NCBI RefSeq assembly: GCF_000340215.1
Contig: NW_006921540.1
Span: 2,913,486-2,977,485 of the forward strand
From: Pseudocercospora fijiensis CIRAD86
Lineage: Eukaryota; Ascomycota; Dothideomycetes; Mycosphaerellales; Mycosphaerellaceae
DNA: 64,000 bases
Reading direction: 5' to 3'
Under the pieces are notes generated by a model that ran no database searches, was not told the DNA's origin, and worked only from the letters and a program-made list of their open reading frames with translations. A program made the translations under genes and the position numbers. This document shows, in pieces, positions 51,631 to 62,960 of the stretch; within the stretch, counting starts at the first letter, position 1, and each line of letters opens with the position of its first letter.

Positions 51631-52354
51631 TATCTAATCGACTTCGGTCTTATTAGAGATACGCTTCTATATATAGATGTATTAGGCAACCGCTTAGTGC
51701 TAGACAAATCTTGCTAGTCTCTATCTGCGGCTATATAACTTTTGTTCGCAAACCTTGTAATATATAACTAAGTAGACTAGCCTACGTCTAACGGTCGGAG
51801 AACAATATAACTATAGGCGTTCGCTAACCTTATATACGGAACTATACGAACGCACTATAGTGCCCTTCTTATCGTTTGCCGAAACTATATAACTAAGGCC
51901 TATATATAGGTACTAAGTTACTGTTCCGTTATTCTATTCGCTCCGAGAAAAGTAGCTTCTCTATAGCTTCGACTTGTCCTTTACTAGACTAGTAAAGAGG
52001 ATTTCGGCTTAAAGGTTCTCTCGGCTCCTAAAGCTCGATTAGGTATCTATATTACGGATCTAATTAGTTAGAGTCCTTATATAATCTTAGAGCGACGCTA
52101 AGACTAGTAGGCTAAGCTATCGCTCTATCTTACTAGGAGCGATAGGAGCGGTCGAGAGCGATAGCGTTGCTTACGTCGCTTACGACTATAGATAAGATGT
52201 CTCCTTTATATTTAGGAACGCCGGAATGCCCTTATAGCTCGAGGCGTTTAACTTATATTACCTACTTACTAATTAGAATTACCTTTATACTAATTATTCT
52301 GTCTCTACCTCCCGCTTATATTAGCCTCTCTAAAGAAGCCTCGGCTTATACGTA
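51631..52354. other. RIPed region upstream of family D gag
   Basis: No gene recognised. It may include the LTR or leader of family D, but no second LTR copy is in the window. A 62-codon open frame at 52167-52355 has a hydrophobic middle (YLLIRITFILIILSLPPAY) and could be chance or a gag leader. Confidence 0.35.
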
Positions 52355-54652
52355 ATAAGAAGTTACCTAACGATCTATCGCGAGTAACCGTAATACTTTA
52401 AACGCCTTTAGGATAAGTGCCTTATTATAAGTCGGAAGGGGAACTCCCGCCTCTAGCGAGATAGGCAGTACTCGACGTACTACCTCTAGTGTTAGTAGTA
52501 TACTAGGAACCTATACCGGAAACGATTCCTTTAAGATCGGAAAGCTAGACTTTTATTACGGCGACCGAGATAAGTTCGATACCTAGGTTAGCTAGATAGA
52601 TATGTATTTTATATTTAACTAGGTTTAAGACAACTTAAAGCTAGTCTTCGCAACGACGTTTATACGAGGTAGGGCTTAGTATTAGGTTAAACTATTTCTT
52701 AGGACCTATTTAGATAGTAACGGGACCGACTACTCGAATAGAATCTTCGTAAGCTACGAACATCTTAAGCGTACGATAAAGAAGGTCTTCGGATCTTCTA
52801 ACGAGGTTGCTACCGCAGTTAGGGTTATCTAACACTTAACTTAGAAGGGGTTATATACCGATTACGCCGCTAAATTCTAGGAATACGCCTAACTTACGGA
52901 TTAGGACGACGAAGCTCTTATAACAATATATCGGCGAGGTCTTAAGGATAACGTTAAGGACGAGCTTATACGCGACGGTAGAAAAATAGATAATATAGGA
53001 ACATTAGTTAAGGTTACGATCGATCTCGACGATAGGCTCTACGAACGAGCTTTAGAACGACGCTACGATTCTAAGACTTCTAGAAAAGCTAGTTATACTC
53101 CTAGATACGATAATAGACGAAACTATAGTACCTACGATAAACTAAAGGGGAACAACTACTATAGTACGCAACTAATAGAGCTAGATGCTACCTAGAAAGG
53201 TCGAGTATTTAAAGGAAGAAAGGGTAAGAGTTTGCCTAAGAAAGTAGGAAGATTAACTTACTATACGTATAGCAAGGAAGGCTATATAGTACGGAACTAC
53301 TATAGCAAGAATATAGTGCGACGCTAATAGTTTAATATAATACAACGAAAGGACTTAGGCAGAGAAGGCTACCGAATAATAGTAGAGCTATACTCTATTA
53401 ATAACGCGCCGAGGACCTATATAGAGGTCGTAAAGAAAGAGCTACGACAAATCTATATAATAGCACGACGATAAGAACCTATATATAGAACCCTTTACTA
53501 GAGATTCTATTACGACGACTAATACTAAATTTATTATTCTACTAAGATAGAAGTAGGATTCTTCCCTTAGATTAGGCGACTTGTACGAGAAGATACGAAA
53601 TCCTAGTTAGAAGAAGAAACGATTAATAAATCTTGCTTAGATACCGACGATAAAGAAAACCGAGATCCGGAAGCTTTATTCCCTCCTAGGGAGGAGTTAG
53701 GAGCTATCCTAGAAGTACCGGAGTCCCCTTAGTAAGAGGAGGAATAGCAAAAAGATTTAGAAGGAAGTCTAGATACCGAGGAAGAAACTATAAATAAAGA
53801 AAGTAAAGACGAATTCGGGATTAACGACGATACGATCCTTACGTTTATAATAGATACACCTATAGCAGCGCGAACAATCGCCTTATATCTAGTACGTAAA
53901 TACGAGGAAATGTTTCTAAAGGTTAACGGGTAACGGAAGGTCGATCCTATCTAATTTAATTATTTCTAGATAAGCTTACAGGCAAAATTCTAGAATTACC
54001 CCCGGATACCTATAGACTATACGTACTATAACTTTATTATAGAGCGAGTACCGATAGGAAGTATAATTACGCCCTACGGATACGTCCTACCCGACGAGAG
54101 GACGATTATTACTTAAAATATACGTTAGACGGTCTAGCGATTAAATTAGTAATACCGAAAGGCTATAGTAGCGTAAGGACGGGATATATATAACGATACC
54201 CTCGAAGAAAAATTATATACCGAAGAAGCACGAACGGTAGGACTACGGATCCGTAGCTAGTTAGAATAACGTTAGGCTACTAATTAGTCGGGAAACGGAC
54301 TAACTCTCTAGATTAGAGCGTTCTAAGAGAGTTCCTTAACACCGAAAGCGCTTAAGCATTAATAGTAGTCTTCCGTATAAAAGTTATTATTAACGGGCAC
54401 CCGACGAGTATATTAATAGATTCCGGAGCGAGCGGGAACTTTGCCTCCGAATTATTCGTTAAAAGCCGAGGGATCGTAACCCGAAGTAGAAGAGAAGGAG
54501 CGTATAAACTTATAGCAGTAGATAGGTTACCGCTACCTAGTATAGAACGAGAGACGATACCGTTACTACTAGCTATCTAATAGCACTACGAGGAGATTGT
54601 CTTAGATATTACTAATATAGCTAGTTATAATATTGTATTAGGTATAGACCCC
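52355..54652 (+). mobile_element. Family D Gypsy gag-protease fragment (RIPed)
   Basis: The gag domain is clear at about 52540-53080: KLDFYYGDRDKFD, RGRAQYQVKLFL, TDYAAKFQEYAQLTDQDDEALI, YRRGLKDNVKDELIRDG, DDRLYERALERR. The CCHC knuckle at 53259-53300 has all four ligands changed to Tyr. A retropepsin at about 54370-54650 reads IINGHPTSILIDSGASGNF (DSGA intact) and ends ITNIASYNIVLGID, where the reading breaks off. No RT follows, so the element is truncated here or interrupted by the minisatellite and gap region. Confidence 0.78.
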
Positions 54653-54655
54653 GTA

Positions 54656-54676
54656 GTAGTTCGGTTTCCGAACTAC
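54656..54676. repeat. Perfect 9-bp hairpin at the end of family D
   Basis: GTAGTTCGG, loop TTT, CCGAACTAC. The arm CGAACTAC recurs at about 54739. It lies exactly where the protease homology ends, so it may mark an insertion or recombination point. Confidence 0.55.
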
Positions 54677-54784
54677 CAAACGTATATAGTTTGGTTTCTT
54701 AGCGGCGAACTAGCTCCCTAGTTCCGGTTTGGTTTTTTCGAACTACATAGATTCCTAGTTTAAACTAGAGACTATATTAGTTTT

Positions 54785-55100
54785 ACTATAAGGACACTCT
54801 TATTCGACTGCCGGCTACGATTGCCGGCTATAATAGTAACTCTATTACATTTACTACGCTCTTTTGCCGTTACTAGGGCGTAGTTGTCGTTGCTAGGGCG
54901 TAGTTGCCGTTGCTAGGGCGTAGTTTTGCTATAAGGACACTCTTATTCGACTGCCGGCTACGATTGCCGGCTATAATAGTTACTAGATTGTATTTACTAC
55001 GCTCTATTACCGTTGCTAGGGCGTAGTTGCCGTTACTAGGGCGTAGTTGCCGTTGCTAGGGCGTAGTTACTATTGCCGGGGCGTAGTTACCGTAGTTGCG
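54785..55100. repeat. Compound minisatellite (GGGCGTAGTTGCCGTTGCTA and GCCGGCTA units)
   Basis: Two kinds of unit alternate. A roughly 20-bp unit, GCGTAGTTGCCGTTGCTAGG, is repeated in runs at about 54851-54915 and 55005-55095. A longer unit containing CACTCTTATTCGACTGCCGG and ATTGCCGGCTATAATAG appears twice, at about 54785 and 54925. So there is a higher-order duplication of about 140 bp. It abuts the assembly gap. Confidence 0.75.
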
Positions 55101-55228
55101 AAAGCTTACCTATATAACGTTACGTAGGCGGCAACAATTAGGGCTTCGCGATATTCTTATACTTTTAACTTCTTCCTCTATACCTATACCGATAATAACT
55201 ACTATACGCTACGCCCCCGCCCCTTCCC

Positions 55229-55402
55229 NNNNNNNNNNNNNNNNNNNNNNNNNNNNNNNNNNNNNNNNNNNNNNNNNNNNNNNNNNNNNNNNNNNNNNNN
55301 NNNNNNNNNNNNNNNNNNNNNNNNNNNNNNNNNNNNNNNNNNNNNNNNNNNNNNNNNNNNNNNNNNNNNNNNNNNNNNNNNNNNNNNNNNNNNNNNNNNN
55401 NN
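55229..55402. other. Assembly gap (174 N)
   Basis: Run of N. The sequence left of it is repetitive, which probably caused the break; the true size is not known. Frames spanning it are meaningless. Confidence 0.99.
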
Positions 55403-56390
55403 GTATTTAGACCTATAGCCGCTACCTCTATCGATACGACCGATAGTAACGGAGATGTTTAGATAGCCGAGAACAATAATACTAGAGTTTAGGATGCCGC
55501 GATAGAGCTTAATACTACGAATAAAGGAACTGAAAAAAGCGAGGAGATACTATACGTCGATCTAGTAACAGGTGCAGTCTTAGGGCCTAACGCTATAGAC
55601 GATAAGCGCTAGGAGTAGATCGAGTATAGTTAAAGAGACGAGATACTAGTAAAGGGCTAAGGCATAAGTCCTATTAATCTAGAAAATTATAGTTAAAGCT
55701 ACTACGAAAAGCTAGCAAGGATTAGAATCGAGACTAGTCGTCTTTATATCCTTAATATAGAGTAGAAGTTTCTTTATTAGTATTAGAGCGAAGCCTTTAC
55801 GTCTATAAAGGCAAAGTAGCTTACGATTAATGCGATCGGGGCTAGGTATCTAGGGACGGTAGAAGTGTTACTATAGGAGGAAGGGGTATAGGTAATTATT
55901 CTATACTCGGCATATATAGCCGGCGTTCGTAGCTAGCAGATACTAACAGTTAAATAGAAAGCGTTTCTCGAAGGCAGAGTACTACTACTATATAAAATCT
56001 TTACTAAGGTAGAGAGGGCTTATATCCGGAATCTAAGCTACTAGTAGGATAGGTTAGCGTTAGAATTCTCTAAATCTCTATATAAGCCTCCGAAGGATTA
56101 CCTATTTTAGCGATACGGCTTTATCTCGACTACTCCGTAGGTACCCGAAGAAGCTCGAGCGCTCTTTAAGGTCTTTACTAAGAAGCGGAAGGAGTTCGAG
56201 GATTAGGATTAGTTAATAGAGCTATTAGTTAGTCTTAGGTTTCGTAGTTAGACTCGGCCTAAGTATTTGCTTATCGAGTGTCTTATACCGAAAGAGGATA
56301 GATTAAGACTAAAAACGAGCTTAGATTCGTTAGGTATAGTAGCTCGGTTCCGTTAGTAGGAGAGAGCCGCCGTATAGAAGGCAAAATTCA
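55403..56390 (+). pseudogene. RIPed ORF of unknown family, 5' end lost in gap
   Basis: A single frame of about 330 codons from the gap with only TAG/TAA stops. It reads RDEILVKGQGISPINLENYS, then RLYILNIEQKFLYQYQ and GARYLGTVEVLLQEEGVQVI, later KPPKDYLFQRYGFISTTPQ. The middle faintly resembles the protease/pre-integrase stretch of Copia Gag-Pol (LGTVE...AYIAGVRS), but key residues are not convincing. It could instead belong to a domesticated or host gene caught by RIP. Confidence 0.4.
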
Positions 56391-56515
56391 GGTAGTTAGG
56401 GTAGCTAGGAAAGAAATTCTAGTAGTTAGGCTAGCTAGGGTAGCTAGGAAAAAAAATCTAGTAGTTAGGTAGCTAGGAAACAAAAAAAAAAGGTAGCTAG
56501 CTATTTACTACCTAG
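56390..56515. repeat. Degenerate GTAGTTAGG/GTAGCTAGG tandem repeats
   Basis: Repeated AGGTAGTTAGGGTAGCTAGG-type units with interspersed A-runs (AAAAAAAAAA near 56480). It follows the unknown ORF and may encode its C-terminal repeats. Confidence 0.6.
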
Positions 56516-56621
56516 CTATTCCTAACGATACGATACTATAAAAGAAAGGGTGTTTCCCTATAGCTACTAGTATACATCTACTACTCCTAAGTCCTTACCT
56601 TACCGTACGAAACCTTAAAAC

Positions 56622-58339
56622 ATGCCGACCGACATTGTATATATACTAGGCGCTATACTAGGAAGGGTAATAACGAGACGACAGTCGAAATAGTCTAGTA
56701 TACGAGCGAGATTGCGACAACGTCGAGAGGAGGTCGTATACTTACCTTCGAGCCTATCGAGTCCTAGACTACGATTAGGGCTAGATTTATCCTCTCCGAA
56801 TCCTAGTAGTAGGAATTTATTATAGGGTACTACTACCTAGTCCTTACCTTTACGGAGTCTAAGTAGAAGGTTGTTCGGAGATATAAGAATATCGAGTATT
56901 AATCCGGAAATCTTCGAAAAGGCTAGCTAGGCGTATCTTTAGAAACCCGAGTATATAGAGCAGTTCAATTAATAGGTCTATAAGATATAGTTCCCTTTAT
57001 ACTTACGTTCGAAGGAGTATAAACTCCGGAAGTACTCGATACGATAGGGGAGTAAGGAGCGAACGGACATATTCTAGAAGTTCTTTATAGAGGGGGCATT
57101 ATACCGTTATACGACTTCTCGACTTAAAGGTTAACTAGTAATTGTCTACAACTTCTACGGTTCAATCTTAAAATACCCGAAACTAGGGGATAGGAACTTA
57201 TCGCCTACGAACTATCTCTATTCTAAACGGTATTAGGAATCTTAAGGAGAGAGGAGAGTTAATATAGATATAGCGTTCTAGAAAGAGGTACGTCTTCTAA
57301 AATGCCGGCTACAGCTGCCGGCTATAGCTACCGGCTATAGCTACCGGCTATAGATTCCGGCTATAGATTCCGGCTACTTGAATTAACCGTAGAGGTCTAG
57401 CTAATTATTATAGGCTACGCTTAAGGAAGCTCTAGGATTAAAGGCTACCGATTTCTCCCCCGAAGACTTTAAGCAACTAGCAAACGAAATGCTAGCTACA
57501 AACGGTCTTCCGGAAGATTTCTACGAAAGGGAGTCTATATAGAAGATATACCTATATCTTATAAACTACCCTCCCCTATTTCTCGGCGCGACAACCTAGC
57601 GTATTATATTCGAAAAGAATAAAGAGGCTACGTTAGACGATATTCGGGAGATCCTCCGTAATACTCGCCGAGTAGCTATTGCTATCGATAGCTAGTTAAG
57701 CCGGACTATAAGAGCCTCCTTCCTCTCGATTATACTATACTTTATTAATTCGGATTAGAAACTCTAGGAACTTATAATCGGATTCCCTGAAATTCTAGGT
57801 TCCTATACTAGTAAGGATATAGCGAAGCTTGTCTATACGGTAATAGATAGGGTTAGCGTAACAACGAAACTAATCTCGATTACTACGGACAACGCTAGTA
57901 ATAATCGAACATTGTATAAGGCGTTATATATACAATTTACTCGTATATGTCTTTAAAATTACTAATTATATCGATAGGGTCGAGTACGTAGAGGAGATTA
58001 TAAGGTCTATAATCTAGCTTAATCTTCCGAATGTTAAGCTCGCTACGATTCCGGATACGTACGACAATACGTACGATAATAACGATAAAGAGGAGCCTAT
58101 TAATAGCCCTAGTCCTATTAAATCGGAGCCGACGTCGTTGCTAGTTATATCCCTATAGAAGTTTCCCTACCTCGCTTATATAGTTTAAATCGCGATCCGA
58201 GCCCTCTTTAAGACGCTTAAAATTGCACTATTAAACGACGACTAATAGAAGATCCTAGATAAGGATAAAGCAAAGTCGAAAGTCGAGAAACTTATTATAG
58301 CAATAAGACGGGATAAGGTAGAGAGCCTCGCTCTCGTTT
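56622..58339 (+). pseudogene. hAT-family transposase (RIPed, 3' truncated)
   Basis: ATG at 56622 opens a frame with only TAG/TAA stops to about 57945, then a frameshift. Catalytic-region text of hAT type is at about 57670-57910: VAIAIDSQLSRTIRASFLSI, ELIIGFPEILGSYTSKDIAK, ISITTDNASNN. The next recognisable block is FPYLAYIVQIAIRALFKTL at about 58155. The C-terminal dimerisation (hATC) region is missing because the LTR of family C begins at about 58340. The minisatellite at 57303 lies within the frame. hAT enzymes move DNA by cut-and-paste with 8-bp target repeats; TIRs were not located. Confidence 0.75.
57303..57375 (+). repeat. In-frame minisatellite in the hAT gene (12-bp unit CCGGCTATAGCT)
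   Basis: Six tandem 12-bp units, variants CCGGCTATAGCT, CCGGCTATAGAT and GCCGGCTACAGC. The unit length is a multiple of three so the frame survives. The same CCGGCTA core occurs in the minisatellite at 54785-55100. Confidence 0.75.
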
Positions 58340-58527
58340 TATATAAGATATAACTTTTGTCCGTAGCCGGTACCTATTATCAAAGGTGGCACGTATTTAG
58401 GAAGATAGAACGTCGCACGAAGTATCTAAGAGAGCGCGAGAACGCGCGAGCTAAATAGGTAGCGACAAGCGCTAAGACACGGGACGGCCCGTCCCTCTTT
58501 TATATACTTAGACCCTGTCTTATAACA
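58340..58527 (-). repeat. 3' LTR of family C (approximate left edge)
   Basis: The right edge is firm: ...TCTTATAACA at 58527 followed by GTACTCCCCCCTCC, the complement of a polypurine tract. The left edge near 58340 (TATATAAGATA) is inferred from the terminal inverted pattern and the end of hAT homology. In element sense a TATATAAAAGAGGG box lies at about 58507-58494. Confidence 0.6.
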
Positions 58528-58541
58528 GTACTCCCCCCTCC
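58528..58541 (-). promoter_or_regulatory. Polypurine tract of family C
   Basis: GGAGGGGGGAGTAC in element sense, directly before the LTR start TGTTATAAG. Confidence 0.7.
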
Positions 58542-58859
58542 GAATAAGGAGCTCCTGCGACGCTATTTAGACTTATAGAAGCACGTAGTATGCGGCGCGC
58601 CGCTTACGCAGTAGCGTCGATATTATCTAACTATATACGATAGTTATTATTAAGCGTAGTAGTGTTCTTTTTCGAAATGCCCTCTACGGCTAGCTCGCGG
58701 AAGTGATTAGCTACGGTGCGTAACCCGGTACTATTAGTCTCCTTATTATAGTTAAGCCGTCGATACAGAGGCCTATTAACTGTCTTAGATGTAGCTACCT
58801 ACTTCGGAGATAAACTTGTAGATACGCCGTTTAGAATTACTACGAGACTAGATAGTCGG

Positions 58860-61400
58860 CAGTCTAACGTAGCGAGCAATGTTTCAACCTTAGGTAGCTT
58901 CGGCTTCTTCGGATATTTCTTATAGAAGGCGGCGACTAGCTCTTCGTATCTAGGTAGGAAGTCCGTCTATAGCTCCTATGTTTCTTCTCCGCCGCGCTAG
59001 CGCGCCTTGTATTTTCCTTTACACTATACTGTCTTGTCGGTCTTAGAGTCTAGAATCTTATCTACCTTATACTCTAGCTTATCTGATTCTTCTCGTTCGA
59101 TAACTACGGGTAGTAGTGCTAACAGGTCGTCGTACTGTCCGTTAAGCGGGTCGAAGGCAGCGGGCCGTAGCAGGCTTATATAGAAGACTAGTCTAATACG
59201 TATCGTCGTAGGGAGGTCGAGTTTGAAGGAGCGGCGTCTAACAGCCTTTAGTATTTTAAATGGTCCTAGATACTTATAGTCAAGTTTCTTACTCGGGCGC
59301 TTAGTCTTAATATTGCGGGAGTCTAACCAAACTAGGTCTCTAGGCTCGTAGGCTTTAGCAGGTGTGCGCTTACGGTTTGCCGCCTTAGAATAGCGTACTT
59401 GCGCAAATTAGTAGTTCTCTTAGAGGTGTTTCAATACTGCTATTATATAATCGCGGAAGTGCTATATACGGCTTGCGAAATTCTTAGCTTCTTCTAAGTA
59501 GGTTACCTATACGCTTAGTACTTGCGGTCGGACTACTTACTCTATAGCTTTTATATCTATTCGAGGGTATCGTCTAGTATTAGTAAACGTAGGTATTAAG
59601 CCAGTTAATGCCGAAACGTAGTTGTTTAACGTAAACTTAGTACTAGGTAACTAGTCGGCCTAGTCGTCTTAGAGGTAATTATAGAAGACGCGGAGGTATT
59701 GCTCTAAAGTCTAATTTGTGCGCTTAGATTGCCTATCCGTTTGCGGGTAGAAGGCGGTAGACATATTCTGCTTAATTCCTAGCAGTCGACATAGATGCTT
59801 AAAGAATGCGCTAGTCTATTAAGAGCTACGATCTAAGAAGATAACCTCGGGTATTCCTTTCTAGTAGAAGACATATCGGTAGAACAGTCCTACTATATAC
59901 TTAGCTTCTAGGTTATCGGTGCCTAGGAACCGTACTTCTTTAGTTAAGCAATTAGTAACTGTTATAATATGCCGCTATATCTGCTTCGTTTCCTTATACT
60001 TGCTAGGTAGCAGTTCTATAATAAAGTCTACTACTATATATGCCTAGTTTACTAGTAGCGTAGGTAGGGTCGATAGAGTCCCTTACAATCCTTGCCTCGA
60101 AGGGTTAGCCTTCCGGTATACGTAGCAGTTGCGCAGATAGCGCGCTATATTAGAGCTTATCTCGGGCTAGAAGAAGCCTTATCGGTATAGCAGGTTATAA
60201 GTCCTTGTAGTTCCTTAATGTCTAGCAAGCGGTATGTTATAATACCGTCTAATAATCTTTATTCGGATGTTCTTGTACTTAGGGATATAGAGCTTCTAGT
60301 TGACGATTAGTCGGCTATCTACTACTTAGCATTCTGTAGCAGATATCTTCTGCTGCTGCAGGAACGGCGAGTTCTTTCGATTAGCTAGGTCCGACTATAC
60401 CCGTCTTATACGTATACGAATTAATATATAACTATAGGCTTCTCTTAGTAGCTCGAAAGCGTCGTCCTAACTGCTCTTCTCTATTAGAATAGGAGGTTTA
60501 TCGACTTCGTCCCCCTCCTTAGAAGCGGTCTTATCCTTAGACGCTACTAGAACACCTCCTAAATCGGAGTTAGAATCAGAATTAGAGTTAGAGTCTAATT
60601 CTAGTTCGCCTACCTTAGGTTTATCTCCTAGCATTAGAAACGAAACCTATAGCTATTTAACTTCTTTTAGTAACTCTTCTTCGGGTATTATCGCGAAATA
60701 GGATACAATGTCTATATTATATAGTTTCAATACAGTTTAATACTAATATTAGGTCCGTAGGTTATCTTTAGTAGGCATGTCTTGCGACAAACGTATTAGG
60801 CTGTTAGGCTTCTGCCCCTTCTTCCCTAGCCGGTAGGTAATTTTAAAGTTGAACTGCGCTAAGAACTCTGCCTACCGCGCCTACCGGCGGTTAAGCTGCT
60901 TCGTACTTATAAAGTACTCTAGATTCTTGTAATCTAATAATACGCGCGTCGGGTTGTCCTTAGTAGCGCTAATAACCTCGTACTACTACTCTTTAAAGAC
61001 CTTAACAATAGCTAATAGTTCTTTGTCGTATATATCGTAGTTACACTCCGCTAGTAACATCTTCTTAGAGAAGAATGCTACTAGGTATAGGATACTAGTA
61101 TTCGGATTGCGCTAAGAGAGGACTCTAGTAGTTACGTAGTCCGAGGCATCCGTTTCTACTTAGGTTTCCTATTCTAGGTAGAAATGAGCTAGCACTAGCG
61201 CGCTTATGAATCTTCGTTTAAGCTCTTGAAATGCAGCGTCGCATCCGTTAGTCTAGATAAAAGCGCTATTGTCTTTCTTAGTTAGAGCAGTTAGCGGTGC
61301 AACTATACGACTAAATTCCTTAATAAATCGACGATAGAATCCTATAAAGCCTAAGAAGGCCTATATATCTTTAACAGTCGAGGGTGTTTGCTAGTGTTAA
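58860..61400 (-). pseudogene. Family C RNase H, integrase and chromodomain-like tail (RIPed)
   Basis: RNase H is at about 61200-60850 ([35 protein letters not shown]). The integrase zinc-finger part is at about 60230-60090 (RHYNIPLARHQGTTRTYNLL) and the core at about 60050-59600 (TVTNCLTKEVRFL, FYPQTDRQSKRTNQTLEQYL). A GPF stretch (LGPFKILKAV) is near 59265. The end, at about 59080-58950, looks like a damaged chromodomain (YKVDKILDSKTDKTV, later EELVAAFYKKYP). RIP stops are scattered throughout. Confidence 0.8.
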
Positions 61401-62160
61401 AGGGCTTCTACCTTAGTCTAGTCTATCTCGATGCCCTCGGTTATTACGATTAAACCGAGATACTTAACTCTCTTAACGTAGAACTCGCTTTTATTAATAT
61501 CGACCGGGAGGTTAGCGTCTCGCAGTCTAGTTAGCACCTTATTAACTTTGCTAATGTGATCTGCTAGATCTCTATCTAAATAGATTAGCAAATCATCGAG
61601 GTAGATCGTAACAAAGTGATCTAGGAAGTCGTATATTAGTTAATTCATATGCCTCTAGAAGGAACTAGGCCTATTGCATAGTCCAAATAGCATAACCTTG
61701 TACTAGTAGAGTCTATAGCGCGTAATAAATGCTATTAGCTACTCATCCCCTTTCCGAATGCGTAGATTGTTAAACGCCGCTACTACGTCTAACTTAGTAA
61801 ACTACTTAGCTTTGCATAGCCGATTAAGTGTCTCTCGTATTAGCGGTATAGGGTAACGATCCTTAACTGTTAAAGCGTTAAGTCCTCGATAGTCTATATA
61901 GACGCGTAACCCTCTACCTAGTTTCTTTACAATTAATACAGGTAAGGCGTATCGGGAGTCTGATTTCTTAATTGTGCCTTTTAGAAGCTCGTTATCGACG
62001 TACTTCTTTACTATAGCTAGTTGTTCCGAGCTTATAGCGTAGGATTTCTTGTACGGAGGCTTAGTACCCTCCTTCAAGTTAATCGCATAATCTAATAGAC
62101 TATAGTCCGGTAGTTTGAACTCGCTCTTATACTTAAATACATCCGCGATCTAATAATACT
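61401..62160 (-). pseudogene. Family C reverse transcriptase (RIPed)
   Basis: Reads LPPEYYQIADVF, then a 91-codon open stretch at 62077-61802 with GLRVYIDYRGLNALTVKDRY, then FTKLDVVAAFNNLRI, VMLFGLCNRPSSFQ, the intact catalytic motif YLDDLLIY near 61595, and [15 protein letters not shown]. Clear Ty3/Gypsy RT with fewer stops than the rest of the element. Confidence 0.88.
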
Positions 62161-62960
62161 CGGGGGGCAACTTCTCCTTTAGGTTACGTTTCTTCTATAT
62201 ATCTATGAATATTTTAATGTCTTCCGGACTTATTGCCCTTAGTTCCGCTTCGGGTCTACTAGTGCTAGTAGATAACGCGGCGTAGAATATATTGTCGAGG
62301 GGATCGTCTTCTAGTATCTCGAAGCTACTAACATATGTATCGTCCTTTAGGAAATCTTCTAGCTATAGGACGTATAACTCTAGTCCGTCCTCGGCGTTAC
62401 GTCCTTAGCGTCGATTGCGTTTCGCTATTCGAATAAACGCATCGGCACTAATTATACAAATGTTATAATCTCTATAGGCAATAGGTACATAGGAGTGTAC
62501 TTTGCCGCGACTATCGATAGAGACTATACACGCGCGGCCTCCTTTATTGTATTCGATATAACATCGAGGAGAATTAAATATAATTATGCGGTCTTTAAAA
62601 CTGATAGTAGGGTCGTAGTCTTCTAGCCAATCTATGCCGAACACGAGGTTATATTAATCTAGGTCGGTAATGTAGAATAAACGCTGCTTAGTATAGTCTC
62701 CGATCGTGTTAGTAATAAATGCTGCATATATAATAGATTTTCGCCGCCTATTAGCTAGGCGGAGGCGCTTCGGAGTAGCAAGAGGAAAGGATTGAATCTT
62801 GTTTACGCGTATAAAGTTCGGATAGGAGAAGCACGTAGTAGCTCTACAATCGAGGAGACTGTAGGCATTAATATTATTTCGAGAGGAAGTAGTTACTTTA
62901 GCGGAATATACTAGGTGTCTGCTATACTTAGGTTCTATATAAGTTGACTCTACAACTCCT
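62161..62960 (-). pseudogene. Family C protease region (RIPed)
   Basis: A 79-codon open stretch at 62644-62405 reads MFGIDWLEDYDPTISFKDR, the usual retropepsin end in Gypsy elements. Upstream, NINAYSLLDCRATTCF occupies the active-site position; the expected D-S/T-G reads DCR, so the site is damaged. Confidence 0.7.

Noticed and set aside
55096..55410. Plus-strand frame across the N run
   Set aside because: Two thirds of it is gap; no evidence of coding.
62151..62172. Possible eighth palindrome (AATAATACTCGGGGGG)
   Set aside because: Right half is not complementary; it is coding text for the LPPEY motif of RT and only resembles the palindrome by chance.
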